DNA from: an uncultured Shinella sp.
GTDB lineage: Bacteria > Pseudomonadota > Alphaproteobacteria > Rhizobiales > Rhizobiaceae
Assembly (NCBI RefSeq): GCF_946479415.1
Contig: NZ_CAMLFY010000197.1
Coordinates: 1-5,203, forward strand
DNA length: 5,203 bases
Reading direction: 5' to 3'
Below, in pieces: positions 1 to 5,203 of the stretch (position 1 is the stretch's first letter; the number at the start of each line of letters is the position of its first letter). A model generated the notes under the pieces. That model did not search any database and was not told the origin of the DNA. It worked only from the letters and a program-made list of their open reading frames with translations. The translations under genes were made by a program, and so were the position numbers.

Positions 1-812
1 AGGCCGAGCGCGCCGAGCACGTTCTTGATCTCGCGGTTCTTGCCTTCGCGCAGACCCATGGTGATCCAGACGTTGGAGCCTTGAGCCTTGTCGAGCGTCG
101 CTTCGATCGCGCCATAGAGCACGCCGTCGACGGCGATGCCTTCCTTCAGCTTGTCGAGATCGGCCTGCTCGATCTTTCCATGGGCGCGCACGCGGTAGCG
201 GCGCAGCCAGCCGGTCGTCGGCAGCTCCAGCATGCGGGCAAGGCCGCCGTCATTGGTCAAAAGCAGCAGGCCTTCGGTGTTGATGTCGAGGCGGCCGATG
301 GACATGACGCGCGGCAGGTCTTCCGGCAGGTTTTCGAAGACGGTCGGACGTCCCTCCGGATCGGCATTGGTCGTCACAAGGCCAGCCGGCTTGTGATAGA
401 GCCAGAGGCGCGTGCGCTCGATGCCGCGGATCGGCATGCCGTCCACTTCGATGCGGTCGGCGAAGGTCACGTTGACGACGGGCGTCTCCAGCACCGTGCC
501 GTTCACGCTGACGCGGCCTTCCATGATCATGCGCTCGATATCGCGGCGCGAGGCCACGCCGGCGCGGGCGAGCAGCTTGGAAATGCGCTCGGGCGCCAGC
601 TCGGCGCTGGCGGAAACCTGCGGCGCGGGCTTGGCCGCACGGGCCGGCCTTGCGTCGCGCGGCCCGGATTTCTCGGCGAACGGCTTGCCGCCCGGCTTCT
701 TGCCGGCTGCAAAGGGTTTCTTGCCCGCGGCCGCCGATGCGGCGCCACGCGGCTTGGAATCGCGGCCCGCGGGCTTGCCGCCCGGCCGTTTCGGCTTGTC
801 TTTGAATGTCAT
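1..812 (-). CDS. rluB: 23S rRNA pseudouridine synthase, RsuA/RluB family (partial, C-terminus beyond left edge)
   Basis: This enzyme isomerises a specific uridine in rRNA to pseudouridine; RluB acts on 23S rRNA during 50S maturation in the cytoplasm. I read 270 codons from ATG at 812 with no stop before the window edge. Residues 1-70 are a low-complexity basic tail rich in Lys, Pro, Gly and Ala, with repeats such as GKKPF and GKKPGGKPF. An S4 RNA-binding domain follows at about 75-115 (ERISKLLARAGVASRRDIE, then GRVSVNG). The catalytic domain begins near 135 with LYHKPAGLVTT. The catalytic motif GRLDINTEGLLLLTNDG starts at 173, with the nucleophilic Asp at 176. EGKNREIKN near 256-264 is the conserved late motif of the family. 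An AGG 8 nt upstream (821-823) is a weak ribosome binding site. The gene diverges from tadA. Family assignment is firm; RluB rather than RsuA or RluE is inferred from the sequence and length. Confidence 0.93.
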   Translation of the reverse strand, partial: MTFKDKPKRPGGKPAGRDSKPRGAASAAAGKKPFAAGKKPGGKPFAEKSGPRDARPARAAKPAPQVSASAELAPERISKLLARAGVASRRDIERMIMEGRVSVNGTVLETPVVNVTFADRIEVDGMPIRGIERTRLWLYHKPAGLVTTNADPEGRPTVFENLPEDLPRVMSIGRLDINTEGLLLLTNDGGLARMLELPTTGWLRRYRVRAHGKIEQADLDKLKEGIAVDGVLYGAIEATLDKAQGSNVWITMGLREGKNREIKNVLGALG

Positions 813-873
813 TTGTGCTGCCTGCGTTTTGCCGTGTCCTATCAGGTCAGGCGTCCGGGGTTAAGAGGAATTC
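813..873. promoter_or_regulatory. Divergent intergenic region between rluB and tadA, presumed to hold both promoters
   Basis: These 61 bp separate two start codons pointing away from each other, so promoters for both genes must lie here or run back into the coding sequences. I find no strong sigma-70 hexamer pair on either strand. The best minus-strand candidate is TTAACC, a 17-bp spacer and TAGGAC, which is weak. The assignment as regulatory rests on gene orientation rather than on a recognised motif. Confidence 0.35.
863..870 (+). promoter_or_regulatory. Ribosome binding site of tadA
   Basis: The purine run AAGAGGAA lies just before tadA. Its GAGG core ends 5 nt before GTG 874 but 14 nt before the in-frame ATG at 883, so the spacing favours the GTG start. 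Confidence 0.6.
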
Positions 874-1326
874 GTGTCGTCAATGACAAATCGCTTCATG
901 GAGACCGCTTTGGCCGAGGCGCGCGCCGCCGGCGAGCGCGGCGAAGTGCCCGTCGGCGCGGTGCTGGTGCTGAATGGCGAGATCATCGCGCAGGCCGGAA
1001 ACCGCACCCGCGCGGAAAACGACGTCACCGCCCATGCCGAGGTCGCCGTCATCCGCGAGGCTTCCCAAAAGCTCGGCCAGGAGCGGCTGACGGGGGCCGA
1101 TCTCTATGTGACGCTGGAGCCCTGCACGCTCTGCGCCGCCGCGATTTCCTTCGCGCGCATCCGCCGGCTCTATTACGGCGCTGACGATCCCAAGGGTGGG
1201 GCGGTGGAAAGCGGCGTGCGGTTCTTCGCGCAGCCGACCTGCCACCATGCGCCGGATGTCTATTCCGGCCTGAGCGGCACGGAGGCCGCCGATATTCTCA
1301 GGGATTTCTTCGCCGGGCGGCGTTGA
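874..1326 (+). CDS. tadA: tRNA-specific adenosine deaminase TadA
   Basis: TadA deaminates the wobble adenosine (A34) of tRNA-Arg(ACG) to inosine, allowing one tRNA to read CGU, CGC and CGA; it acts as a homodimer and is usually essential in bacteria. The 150-residue product is a full-length member of the CDA fold. It carries the zinc and catalytic signature HAE at residues 54-56 (His ligand, Glu proton shuttle) and PCTLC at 83-87, whose cysteines 84 and 87 are the other two zinc ligands. The family motifs NDVTAHAE, FARIRRLYYGA and DPKGGAVESG are intact. I chose GTG at 874 because of the ribosome binding site spacing; ATG at 883 would remove only three residues. The gene is divergent from rluB and convergent with the acetyltransferase, so it is probably transcribed alone. 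Related guanine or cytosine deaminases are less likely given the TadA-specific C-terminal half. Confidence 0.96.
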   Translation: MSSMTNRFMETALAEARAAGERGEVPVGAVLVLNGEIIAQAGNRTRAENDVTAHAEVAVIREASQKLGQERLTGADLYVTLEPCTLCAAAISFARIRRLYYGADDPKGGAVESGVRFFAQPTCHHAPDVYSGLSGTEAADILRDFFAGRR

Positions 1327-1350
1327 TCACGCCTGATGGCAGTTGATCAG
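1322..1350. repeat. TTGATCA direct repeat in the convergent gene junction
   Basis: TTGATCA occurs at 1323-1329 and again at 1343-1349, so the two copies overlap the stop codons of tadA and of the acetyltransferase gene. Each contains the palindrome TGATCA. CTGAT (1333-1337) can also pair with ATCAG (1346-1350), but that 5-bp stem has no T-run. I would not call it a terminator, and the repeat may be coincidental because both copies cover TGA stops. Confidence 0.4.
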
Positions 1351-1832
1351 CCTTCGGCGAATTTCTTCAGCTTGTCGCCGGAGAGCCGGTAGCGCAGCCA
1401 TTCCGGATGCGGCTCGGCACCGATCGCGTCATAGACGCGGATCGCCGGTTCGTTCCAGTCGAGCACGCTCCACTCGAAACGGCCGCAGCCCTCAGCAATC
1501 GCGGTGCGCGCAAGGTGGCGCAGCAGCATCTTGCCGACGCCGCCGCCGCGATGGGCGGGCGTGACATAGAGGTCTTCGAGATAGAGGCCGTTCTTCGACT
1601 GCCAGGTGGAATAGGTCTTGAACCAGACGGCGGAGCCCGCCGGATCTCCATCGACGGTTTCGCAGATCGCCGCGCGGCTGACAGAGCCTTCGCCGAACAG
1701 GGACGAGGCCACGCTCTCTTCCGTCGCGGCCACTTCGTGCAGCGCCTTTTCGTAATCGGCAAGTTCGCGGATGAAACGCAGGATGATCGCGGCATCGGCC
1801 ACGACCGCAGGACGAATGCGGTAGGAGGTCAT
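1347..1832 (-). CDS. GNAT family N-acetyltransferase, SSAT-like (polyamine/diamine or thialysine type)
   Basis: The 161-residue product is a single-domain GNAT enzyme that would transfer acetyl from acetyl-CoA to an amine in the cytoplasm. It opens with YRIRPAVVADAAIILRFIREL, a typical beta1-alpha1. The acetyl-CoA pyrophosphate loop is RGGGVG at residues 95-100, preceded by YLEDLYV (84-90). WSVLDWNEPAIRVY (121-134) ends in the Tyr that acts as general acid in this family. From memory of human SSAT1, the Glu-Asp pair (86-87), the Arg-to-Tyr spacing of 39 residues and a downstream Trp (145) all match its polyamine-site and catalytic residues. The substrate is inferred; acetylation of another small amine or of thialysine is equally possible. 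The start lies 4 nt after the stop of the lipoprotein gene and I see no strong ribosome binding site, which suggests translational coupling in a two-gene operon. Confidence 0.88.
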   Translation of the reverse strand: MTSYRIRPAVVADAAIILRFIRELADYEKALHEVAATEESVASSLFGEGSVSRAAICETVDGDPAGSAVWFKTYSTWQSKNGLYLEDLYVTPAHRGGGVGKMLLRHLARTAIAEGCGRFEWSVLDWNEPAIRVYDAIGAEPHPEWLRYRLSGDKLKKFAEG

Positions 1833-1836
1833 GGTC

Positions 1837-2454
1837 TTAGAACGGCCACCACTTCGAACCCGTCTGCTTGGCGGCTTTCGCCTCCTTCTTGCGACGGCGT
1901 TCCTTGGTCTTTTCCGGCTCCCCGAGATCGGCCTGCGCGCCCTCGGGCAGGCGGCGGTAATCGAGCGGCGGATCGCTCAGGTAGCGGCGCTTGTCGGAAT
2001 AGGTGCCCTGCTGGATGCGGCGGGCCTCACGATAGGCGGCCGTCTGCTGGGCGGTCGTCAGGTTGTGGTTCGTGGTCGATTGCGAGGCGAGCGGCGAACG
2101 GTAGTGGCTGTTGTCCTTGTTCTCGTCGGCCTCGGCGCGCAGGCGGTCGCGCATGTCTTCCGGGCTTTCGATCCACTCCGCATTGTCCTTGCTCGCGACG
2201 GACTGCTGCGGTGTGACCAGCGCTTCCTTGTTGCCCGGCACGACGAGCGCGCCGCGCGGCTGGTAGCGGATCTTCTTGGCCTGATCGGCATCCGGCGTCT
2301 GGATCATCACGGCATTGCCGATATCGTCCAGCAGCTGCTCGCCGGAGGACTTGCTCGTGCCATAGGTCGGGCCCATGCAACCGGTGAGGAGAAGGCTTCC
2401 GCCAATGAGGCCGAGAAGTCCGGCATGCACCCGAATATGTCGCATCATTCCCAT
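1837..2454 (-). CDS. Putative outer-membrane lipoprotein of unknown function (possible BamF/DUF3035-like)
   Basis: The 205-residue product starts at ATG 2454, with GGAAGGG at 2459-2465 as ribosome binding site. ATG 2448 and 2445 are alternatives, and TTG 2457 would add one residue. A basic N-terminus and a hydrophobic stretch (LLGLIGGSLLL) lead to the lipobox LTGC, with the lipidated Cys at 26. The next residue is Met rather than Asp, consistent with outer-membrane sorting by Lol. The mature part is polar and probably extended. It includes QPRGALVVPG near 65-74, a Glu/Asp-rich segment WIESPEDMRDRLRAEADEN near 94-112, a Gln/Thr-rich linker, and a strongly basic tail (182-196) ending in KWWPF. 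I recognise no enzymatic motif. The proline-rich 'LVVP' segment and the position beside ileS resemble the alphaproteobacterial BamF (DUF3035) family, but that is a weak inference. It lies directly upstream of the acetyltransferase gene, probably in one operon. Confidence 0.85.
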   Translation of the reverse strand: MGMMRHIRVHAGLLGLIGGSLLLTGCMGPTYGTSKSSGEQLLDDIGNAVMIQTPDADQAKKIRYQPRGALVVPGNKEALVTPQQSVASKDNAEWIESPEDMRDRLRAEADENKDNSHYRSPLASQSTTNHNLTTAQQTAAYREARRIQQGTYSDKRRYLSDPPLDYRRLPEGAQADLGEPEKTKERRRKKEAKAAKQTGSKWWPF

Positions 2455-2494
2455 CAAACCCTTCCAGCAGAGCCGGTACGCCGAAACCCAAGAG

Positions 2495-2524
2495 GCAATA
2501 GACTAGCGTGCCATGGCGGAACAA
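2495..2524 (-). promoter_or_regulatory. Weak candidate sigma-70 promoter for the lipoprotein-acetyltransferase pair
   Basis: On the minus strand TTGTTC (2519-2524) is followed after 18 bp by TATTGC (2495-2500), about 40 nt upstream of the lipoprotein start. Both hexamers match the consensus only partly. A second weak pair, TTGCGC and TATTGC with a 17-bp spacer, lies further upstream. Some promoter is expected here because of the hairpin after ileS. Confidence 0.2.
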
Positions 2525-2583
2525 TCCGACCATTTTCAGGCAGCAATAGCGGATGAAAACCGCAAGCGCAATTCACACGCTGG

Positions 2584-2614
2584 TGTTGGCGGCCGGAATC
2601 ACCGGCCGTCAACA
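2584..2614 (-). terminator. 13-bp inverted repeat after ileS, probable transcription terminator or 3' stabilising hairpin
   Basis: The arms at 2584-2596 and 2602-2614 are complementary at 12 of 13 positions around a 5-nt loop, with a GC-only core of GGCCGG/CCGGCC. The hairpin begins 12 nt after the ileS stop codon, where a terminator would be expected. In the ileS transcript the single mismatch is A-C; read on the other strand it becomes a G-U wobble. No T-run follows on either strand, so it is not a textbook intrinsic terminator. It may instead work with Rho or protect the ileS mRNA 3' end. Confidence 0.5.
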
Positions 2615-2626
2615 GAGTGAAGGTTC

Positions 2627-5203
2627 TTACGCCGCGCGGCGGAAACCGATTTCGCGCAGCGCCGCGGCGTCGCGCGCCGAGACGTCGGGGTAGTCCGCGT
2701 CGGAGCCGACATCCGTCGTGATGCGCCAGGAACGGGCGCATTTCTGGCCCTCGGCCAGCTTCGGCTCGACCGAAACCTTGGCGACGTCGCCAAGGCGGAA
2801 GGCCTCCGCCGGGCCTTCACCGGCAACGAGCGTGATGGCCGAGGTGATGCAGATTTCCGCAAAATCCTGACCGTCGAGGGCGGCCAGAAGCTCCGGATCG
2901 GCGATGTGCACGACCGGGGCGGCCTCCAGCGAGGCACCGATACGCTTTTCACGACGCTCGATTTCCAGCGCGCCGGTGACGACCGAGCGGACCTGACGGA
3001 TCTTGTCCCACTTGGCTTCCAGCGCATCGTTGCGCCATTCGGCCGGAACCTGCGGGAACTGCTCGAGATGGACCGAGACGGCATCGGGCTTCAGCGACAG
3101 CCAGGCCTCTTCCATGGTGAAGGGCAGCATCGGGGCGAGCCAGGTGACGAGGCACTCGAACAGCTTGCGGATGACGAACAGGCTGGCGCGGCGCTTCGGC
3201 GAGGACGGGGCGTCGCAGTAGAGCGCATCCTTGCGGACGTCGAAGTAGAAGGCCGAGAGTTCGACATTCGAGAAGTCGATGAGCGCGCGGGCGATCTTCT
3301 TGAAGTCGAAGGCGTCGTAGCCTTCGCGCACGAGCGCGTCGAGTTCCGCCAGCCGGTGCAGCATCAGCTTTTCCAGCTCCGGCATGTCGGCATGGGCGAT
3401 GTCCTCGCCCGTATCGTGCGCCAGCGTGCCGAGCATCCAGCGCACCGTGTTGCGCAGCTTGCGATAGGCGTCGATATTGGTCTGGATGATCGTCTTGCCG
3501 AGGCGTTGGTCTTCCCAGTAGTCGGTCGTCATGACCCAGAGACGCAGGATATCGGCGCCCGATTCCTTCATGACGTCCTGCGGCGAGACGACGTTGCCCT
3601 TGGACTTCGACATCTTCTCGCCCTTCTCATCCATGGTGAAGCCATGGGTGACGACGGCGTTGTAGGGCGCGCGGCCACGCGTCGCGCAGCTTTCGAGCAG
3701 CGAGGAGTGGAACCAGCCGCGATGCTGGTCGGAGCCTTCCAGATAGACGTCGGCCGGCCATTTCAGGTCCGGACGGTCTTCCAGCGTGAAGGTGTGCGTC
3801 GAGCCCGAATCGAACCAGACGTCGAGGATGTCCATGACCTGCGTCCACTTGGCCGCGTCGTGGTCGTTGCCGAGGAACCGTTCCTTGGCGCCCTCGGCGA
3901 ACCAGGCATCGGCGCCTTCCTTTTCGAAGGCCTCGAGGATGCGGGCGTTGACGGCGTCATCGACCAGCACGTCGCCGTTTTCGTCGGCGAAGATGGCGAT
4001 CGGCACGCCCCAAGCTCTTTGGCGGGAAAGCACCCAGTCCGGACGGCCCTCGATCATGGCGCGCAGGCGGTTCTGGCCGGCGGCGGGCACGAAGCGGGTG
4101 TCGTCGATGGCCGACAGCGAGCGCGAACGCAGCGTGGTGCCGTCGCCGAGTTCCTTGTCCATATAGACGAACCATTGCGGCGTGTTGCGGAAGATGACCG
4201 GCTTCTTGGAGCGCCAGGAATGCGGATAGGAGTGTTTCAGGCGGCCGCGGGCGAACAGCGTGTTCGAGGCGATCAGCGCCTTGATGACGCGCTCGTTGGC
4301 ATCGCCCTTCTTGCCGTTGTCGTCCATGACGCGCGCGCCGTCGAAGCCGGGAGCGTCTGCCGTGTAGAAGCCGGCGTCGTCGACCGGGAACGGGATCTTC
4401 GACGAGATGCCGCGCGCTTCCAGTTCGCGGGCCTTCGACGTCCAGGCGTCAAAGTCCTCGCGGCCGTGGCTGGGCGCGGTGTGCACGAAGCCGGTGCCGG
4501 CATCGTCGGTGACGTGGTCGCCATCGAGCAGCGGAACGGGGAAGGTGTAGCCGAGGTCCTTCAGCGGATGGGCGCAGGTGAGTGCAGCCAGTTCTTCCGG
4601 TGCGATATCGCGGACGAACTTGAAGGTGAGCTTCGCCTTGGCGGCCGCCTCATCGGCAAGACGCGTCGCGAAGATCAGCTTTTCGCCGGGCTGCGGGCCA
4701 AAGTCGTTCTGCGCGCTTTCGACCTCGAACAGGCCGTAGGGATAGCGCGAGGAAAACGCGATGGCGCGGTTGCCGGGGATCGTCCAGGGCGTGGTCGTCC
4801 AGATGACGACGAAGTTGCCCTTGAGATCGGCAGCACCCTCCATGATCGGGAACTTCACCCAGATCATGTCGCTCTCGACATCGGCATATTCGACTTCGGC
4901 TTCGGCCAGCGCCGTGCGCTCGACGACCGACCACATGACCGGCTTGGAGCCGCGATAGAGCTGGCCGCTCTTGGCGATCTTCAAGAGTTCGCCGGCGATG
5001 CGCGATTCCGCGTGGAAGGCCATCGTCGTATAGGGATTGTCGAAGTCGCCCTCGATGCCGAGGCGCTTGAACTCGTCGGCCTGGATCTTGATCCAGCCGG
5101 TGGCGAAGTCGCGGCATTCCCGACGGAATTCGTTGACCGGAACCTCGTCCTTGTTCTTGCCCTTCTCGCGGTACTTCTCCTCGATCTTCCATTCGATCGG
5201 AAG
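2627..5203 (-). CDS. ileS: Isoleucyl-tRNA synthetase (partial, N-terminus beyond right edge)
   Basis: IleRS charges tRNA-Ile with isoleucine and hydrolyses mischarged valine. The frame is open to the right edge: 858 residues are visible, beginning [11 protein letters not shown], so the ATG at 5023 is internal and about 100 residues including the HIGH motif are missing. Numbered from the edge, the editing (CP1) domain carries WTTTPWT at 135-141 and [16 protein letters not shown] at 236-251 with its conserved Asp. The catalytic fold continues with SRQRAWGVP (393-401), [10 protein letters not shown] (461-470) and [10 protein letters not shown] (489-498). KMSKS is at 530-534 (nt 3602-3616). The helical anticodon-binding domain follows, with [11 protein letters not shown] and [15 protein letters not shown]. 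It is the bacterial type 1 enzyme by overall alignment with E. coli IleRS recalled from memory. Cysteines of both usual zinc sites are largely replaced: WSVVER at 91-96, HSYPHSWR at 324-331 and KCARSW near 821-826. A hairpin follows the stop codon. Confidence 0.97.
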   Translation of the reverse strand, partial: LPIEWKIEEKYREKGKNKDEVPVNEFRRECRDFATGWIKIQADEFKRLGIEGDFDNPYTTMAFHAESRIAGELLKIAKSGQLYRGSKPVMWSVVERTALAEAEVEYADVESDMIWVKFPIMEGAADLKGNFVVIWTTTPWTIPGNRAIAFSSRYPYGLFEVESAQNDFGPQPGEKLIFATRLADEAAAKAKLTFKFVRDIAPEELAALTCAHPLKDLGYTFPVPLLDGDHVTDDAGTGFVHTAPSHGREDFDAWTSKARELEARGISSKIPFPVDDAGFYTADAPGFDGARVMDDNGKKGDANERVIKALIASNTLFARGRLKHSYPHSWRSKKPVIFRNTPQWFVYMDKELGDGTTLRSRSLSAIDDTRFVPAAGQNRLRAMIEGRPDWVLSRQRAWGVPIAIFADENGDVLVDDAVNARILEAFEKEGADAWFAEGAKERFLGNDHDAAKWTQVMDILDVWFDSGSTHTFTLEDRPDLKWPADVYLEGSDQHRGWFHSSLLESCATRGRAPYNAVVTHGFTMDEKGEKMSKSKGNVVSPQDVMKESGADILRLWVMTTDYWEDQRLGKTIIQTNIDAYRKLRNTVRWMLGTLAHDTGEDIAHADMPELEKLMLHRLAELDALVREGYDAFDFKKIARALIDFSNVELSAFYFDVRKDALYCDAPSSPKRRASLFVIRKLFECLVTWLAPMLPFTMEEAWLSLKPDAVSVHLEQFPQVPAEWRNDALEAKWDKIRQVRSVVTGALEIERREKRIGASLEAAPVVHIADPELLAALDGQDFAEICITSAITLVAGEGPAEAFRLGDVAKVSVEPKLAEGQKCARSWRITTDVGSDADYPDVSARDAAALREIGFRRAA

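Noticed and set aside
81..1184. A 367-codon open frame on the plus strand running through rluB and into tadA
   Set aside because: It is antisense to a clear RluB and then out of frame with TadA. Its translation is Arg/Ala/Gly-rich with no domain, as expected of a shadow frame in GC-rich DNA.
1407..2216. A 269-codon plus-strand open frame
   Set aside because: It lies antisense to the acetyltransferase and lipoprotein genes, shows no recognisable motif and has the Arg/Gly-rich composition of a complementary-strand shadow.
2455..2457. TTG at 2457 as the lipoprotein start
   Set aside because: It lies only 1 nt from the GGAAGGG ribosome binding site, and ATG follows at once with better spacing.
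1831..2556. A 241-codon plus-strand open frame opposite the lipoprotein gene
   Set aside because: It has hydrophobic-looking stretches, but it is antisense to a gene with a clear signal peptide, lipobox and ribosome binding site, so it was judged a shadow.
2455..2626. A possible lspA or small gene between the lipoprotein gene and ileS
   Set aside because: The 172-bp gap is too short for lspA. The frames crossing it run into neighbouring genes out of frame and show no membrane protein signature.
5021..5023. ATG at 5023 as the ileS start
   Set aside because: The frame stays open for 60 more codons to the edge, and those residues ([11 protein letters not shown] and onward) align with the conserved region after HGLPIE in IleRS. 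The ATG is therefore an internal Met.
1..5203. Mobile elements, CRISPR arrays, tRNA or rRNA genes, riboswitches
   Set aside because: No transposase-like protein, no regularly spaced repeats and no recognisable RNA gene was seen; coding density and gene content are those of a core chromosome region.

Overview
The window is a GC-rich stretch (estimated by eye at a little over 60% GC) from an alphaproteobacterial chromosome, most likely a member of the Rhizobiaceae (Rhizobium/Agrobacterium/Shinella-like). This rests on the protein sequences (TadA, RluB and IleRS all read as rhizobial) and the lysine/proline-rich RluB N-terminus. It is inference from recognised sequence character, not from a database search. 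I see no mobile elements, CRISPR arrays, rRNA or tRNA genes, and it reads as a core housekeeping region.

Layout, left to right. (1) 1-812, minus strand: an RsuA/RluB-family 23S rRNA pseudouridine synthase, cut by the left edge at its C-terminus. (2) 813-873: a 61-bp divergent intergenic region. (3) 874-1326, plus strand: tadA, the tRNA adenosine deaminase for wobble inosine. (4) 1327-1346: a 20-bp convergent gap with a TTGATCA direct repeat. (5) 1347-1832, minus: a GNAT acetyltransferase of the spermidine/spermine acetyltransferase (SSAT) type. (6) 1837-2454, minus: a lipoprotein of unknown function, 4 nt upstream of the acetyltransferase and probably co-transcribed with it. (7) 2455-2626: a non-coding region with a 13-bp near-perfect inverted repeat just after ileS. 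(8) 2627-5203, minus: ileS, isoleucyl-tRNA synthetase, open through the right edge, so its N-terminus and the HIGH motif lie outside the window.

Three of the five genes serve translation: rRNA modification, tRNA wobble editing and Ile-tRNA charging. The lipoprotein/acetyltransferase pair sits between them and may belong to an ileS-linked cell-envelope neighbourhood. No new defence or mobile system is evident. The points most worth a second look are the apparent loss of both zinc-binding sites in IleRS, the possible BamF-like (DUF3035) identity of the lipoprotein, the conserved polyamine-acetyltransferase residues in the GNAT protein, and the hairpin after ileS.
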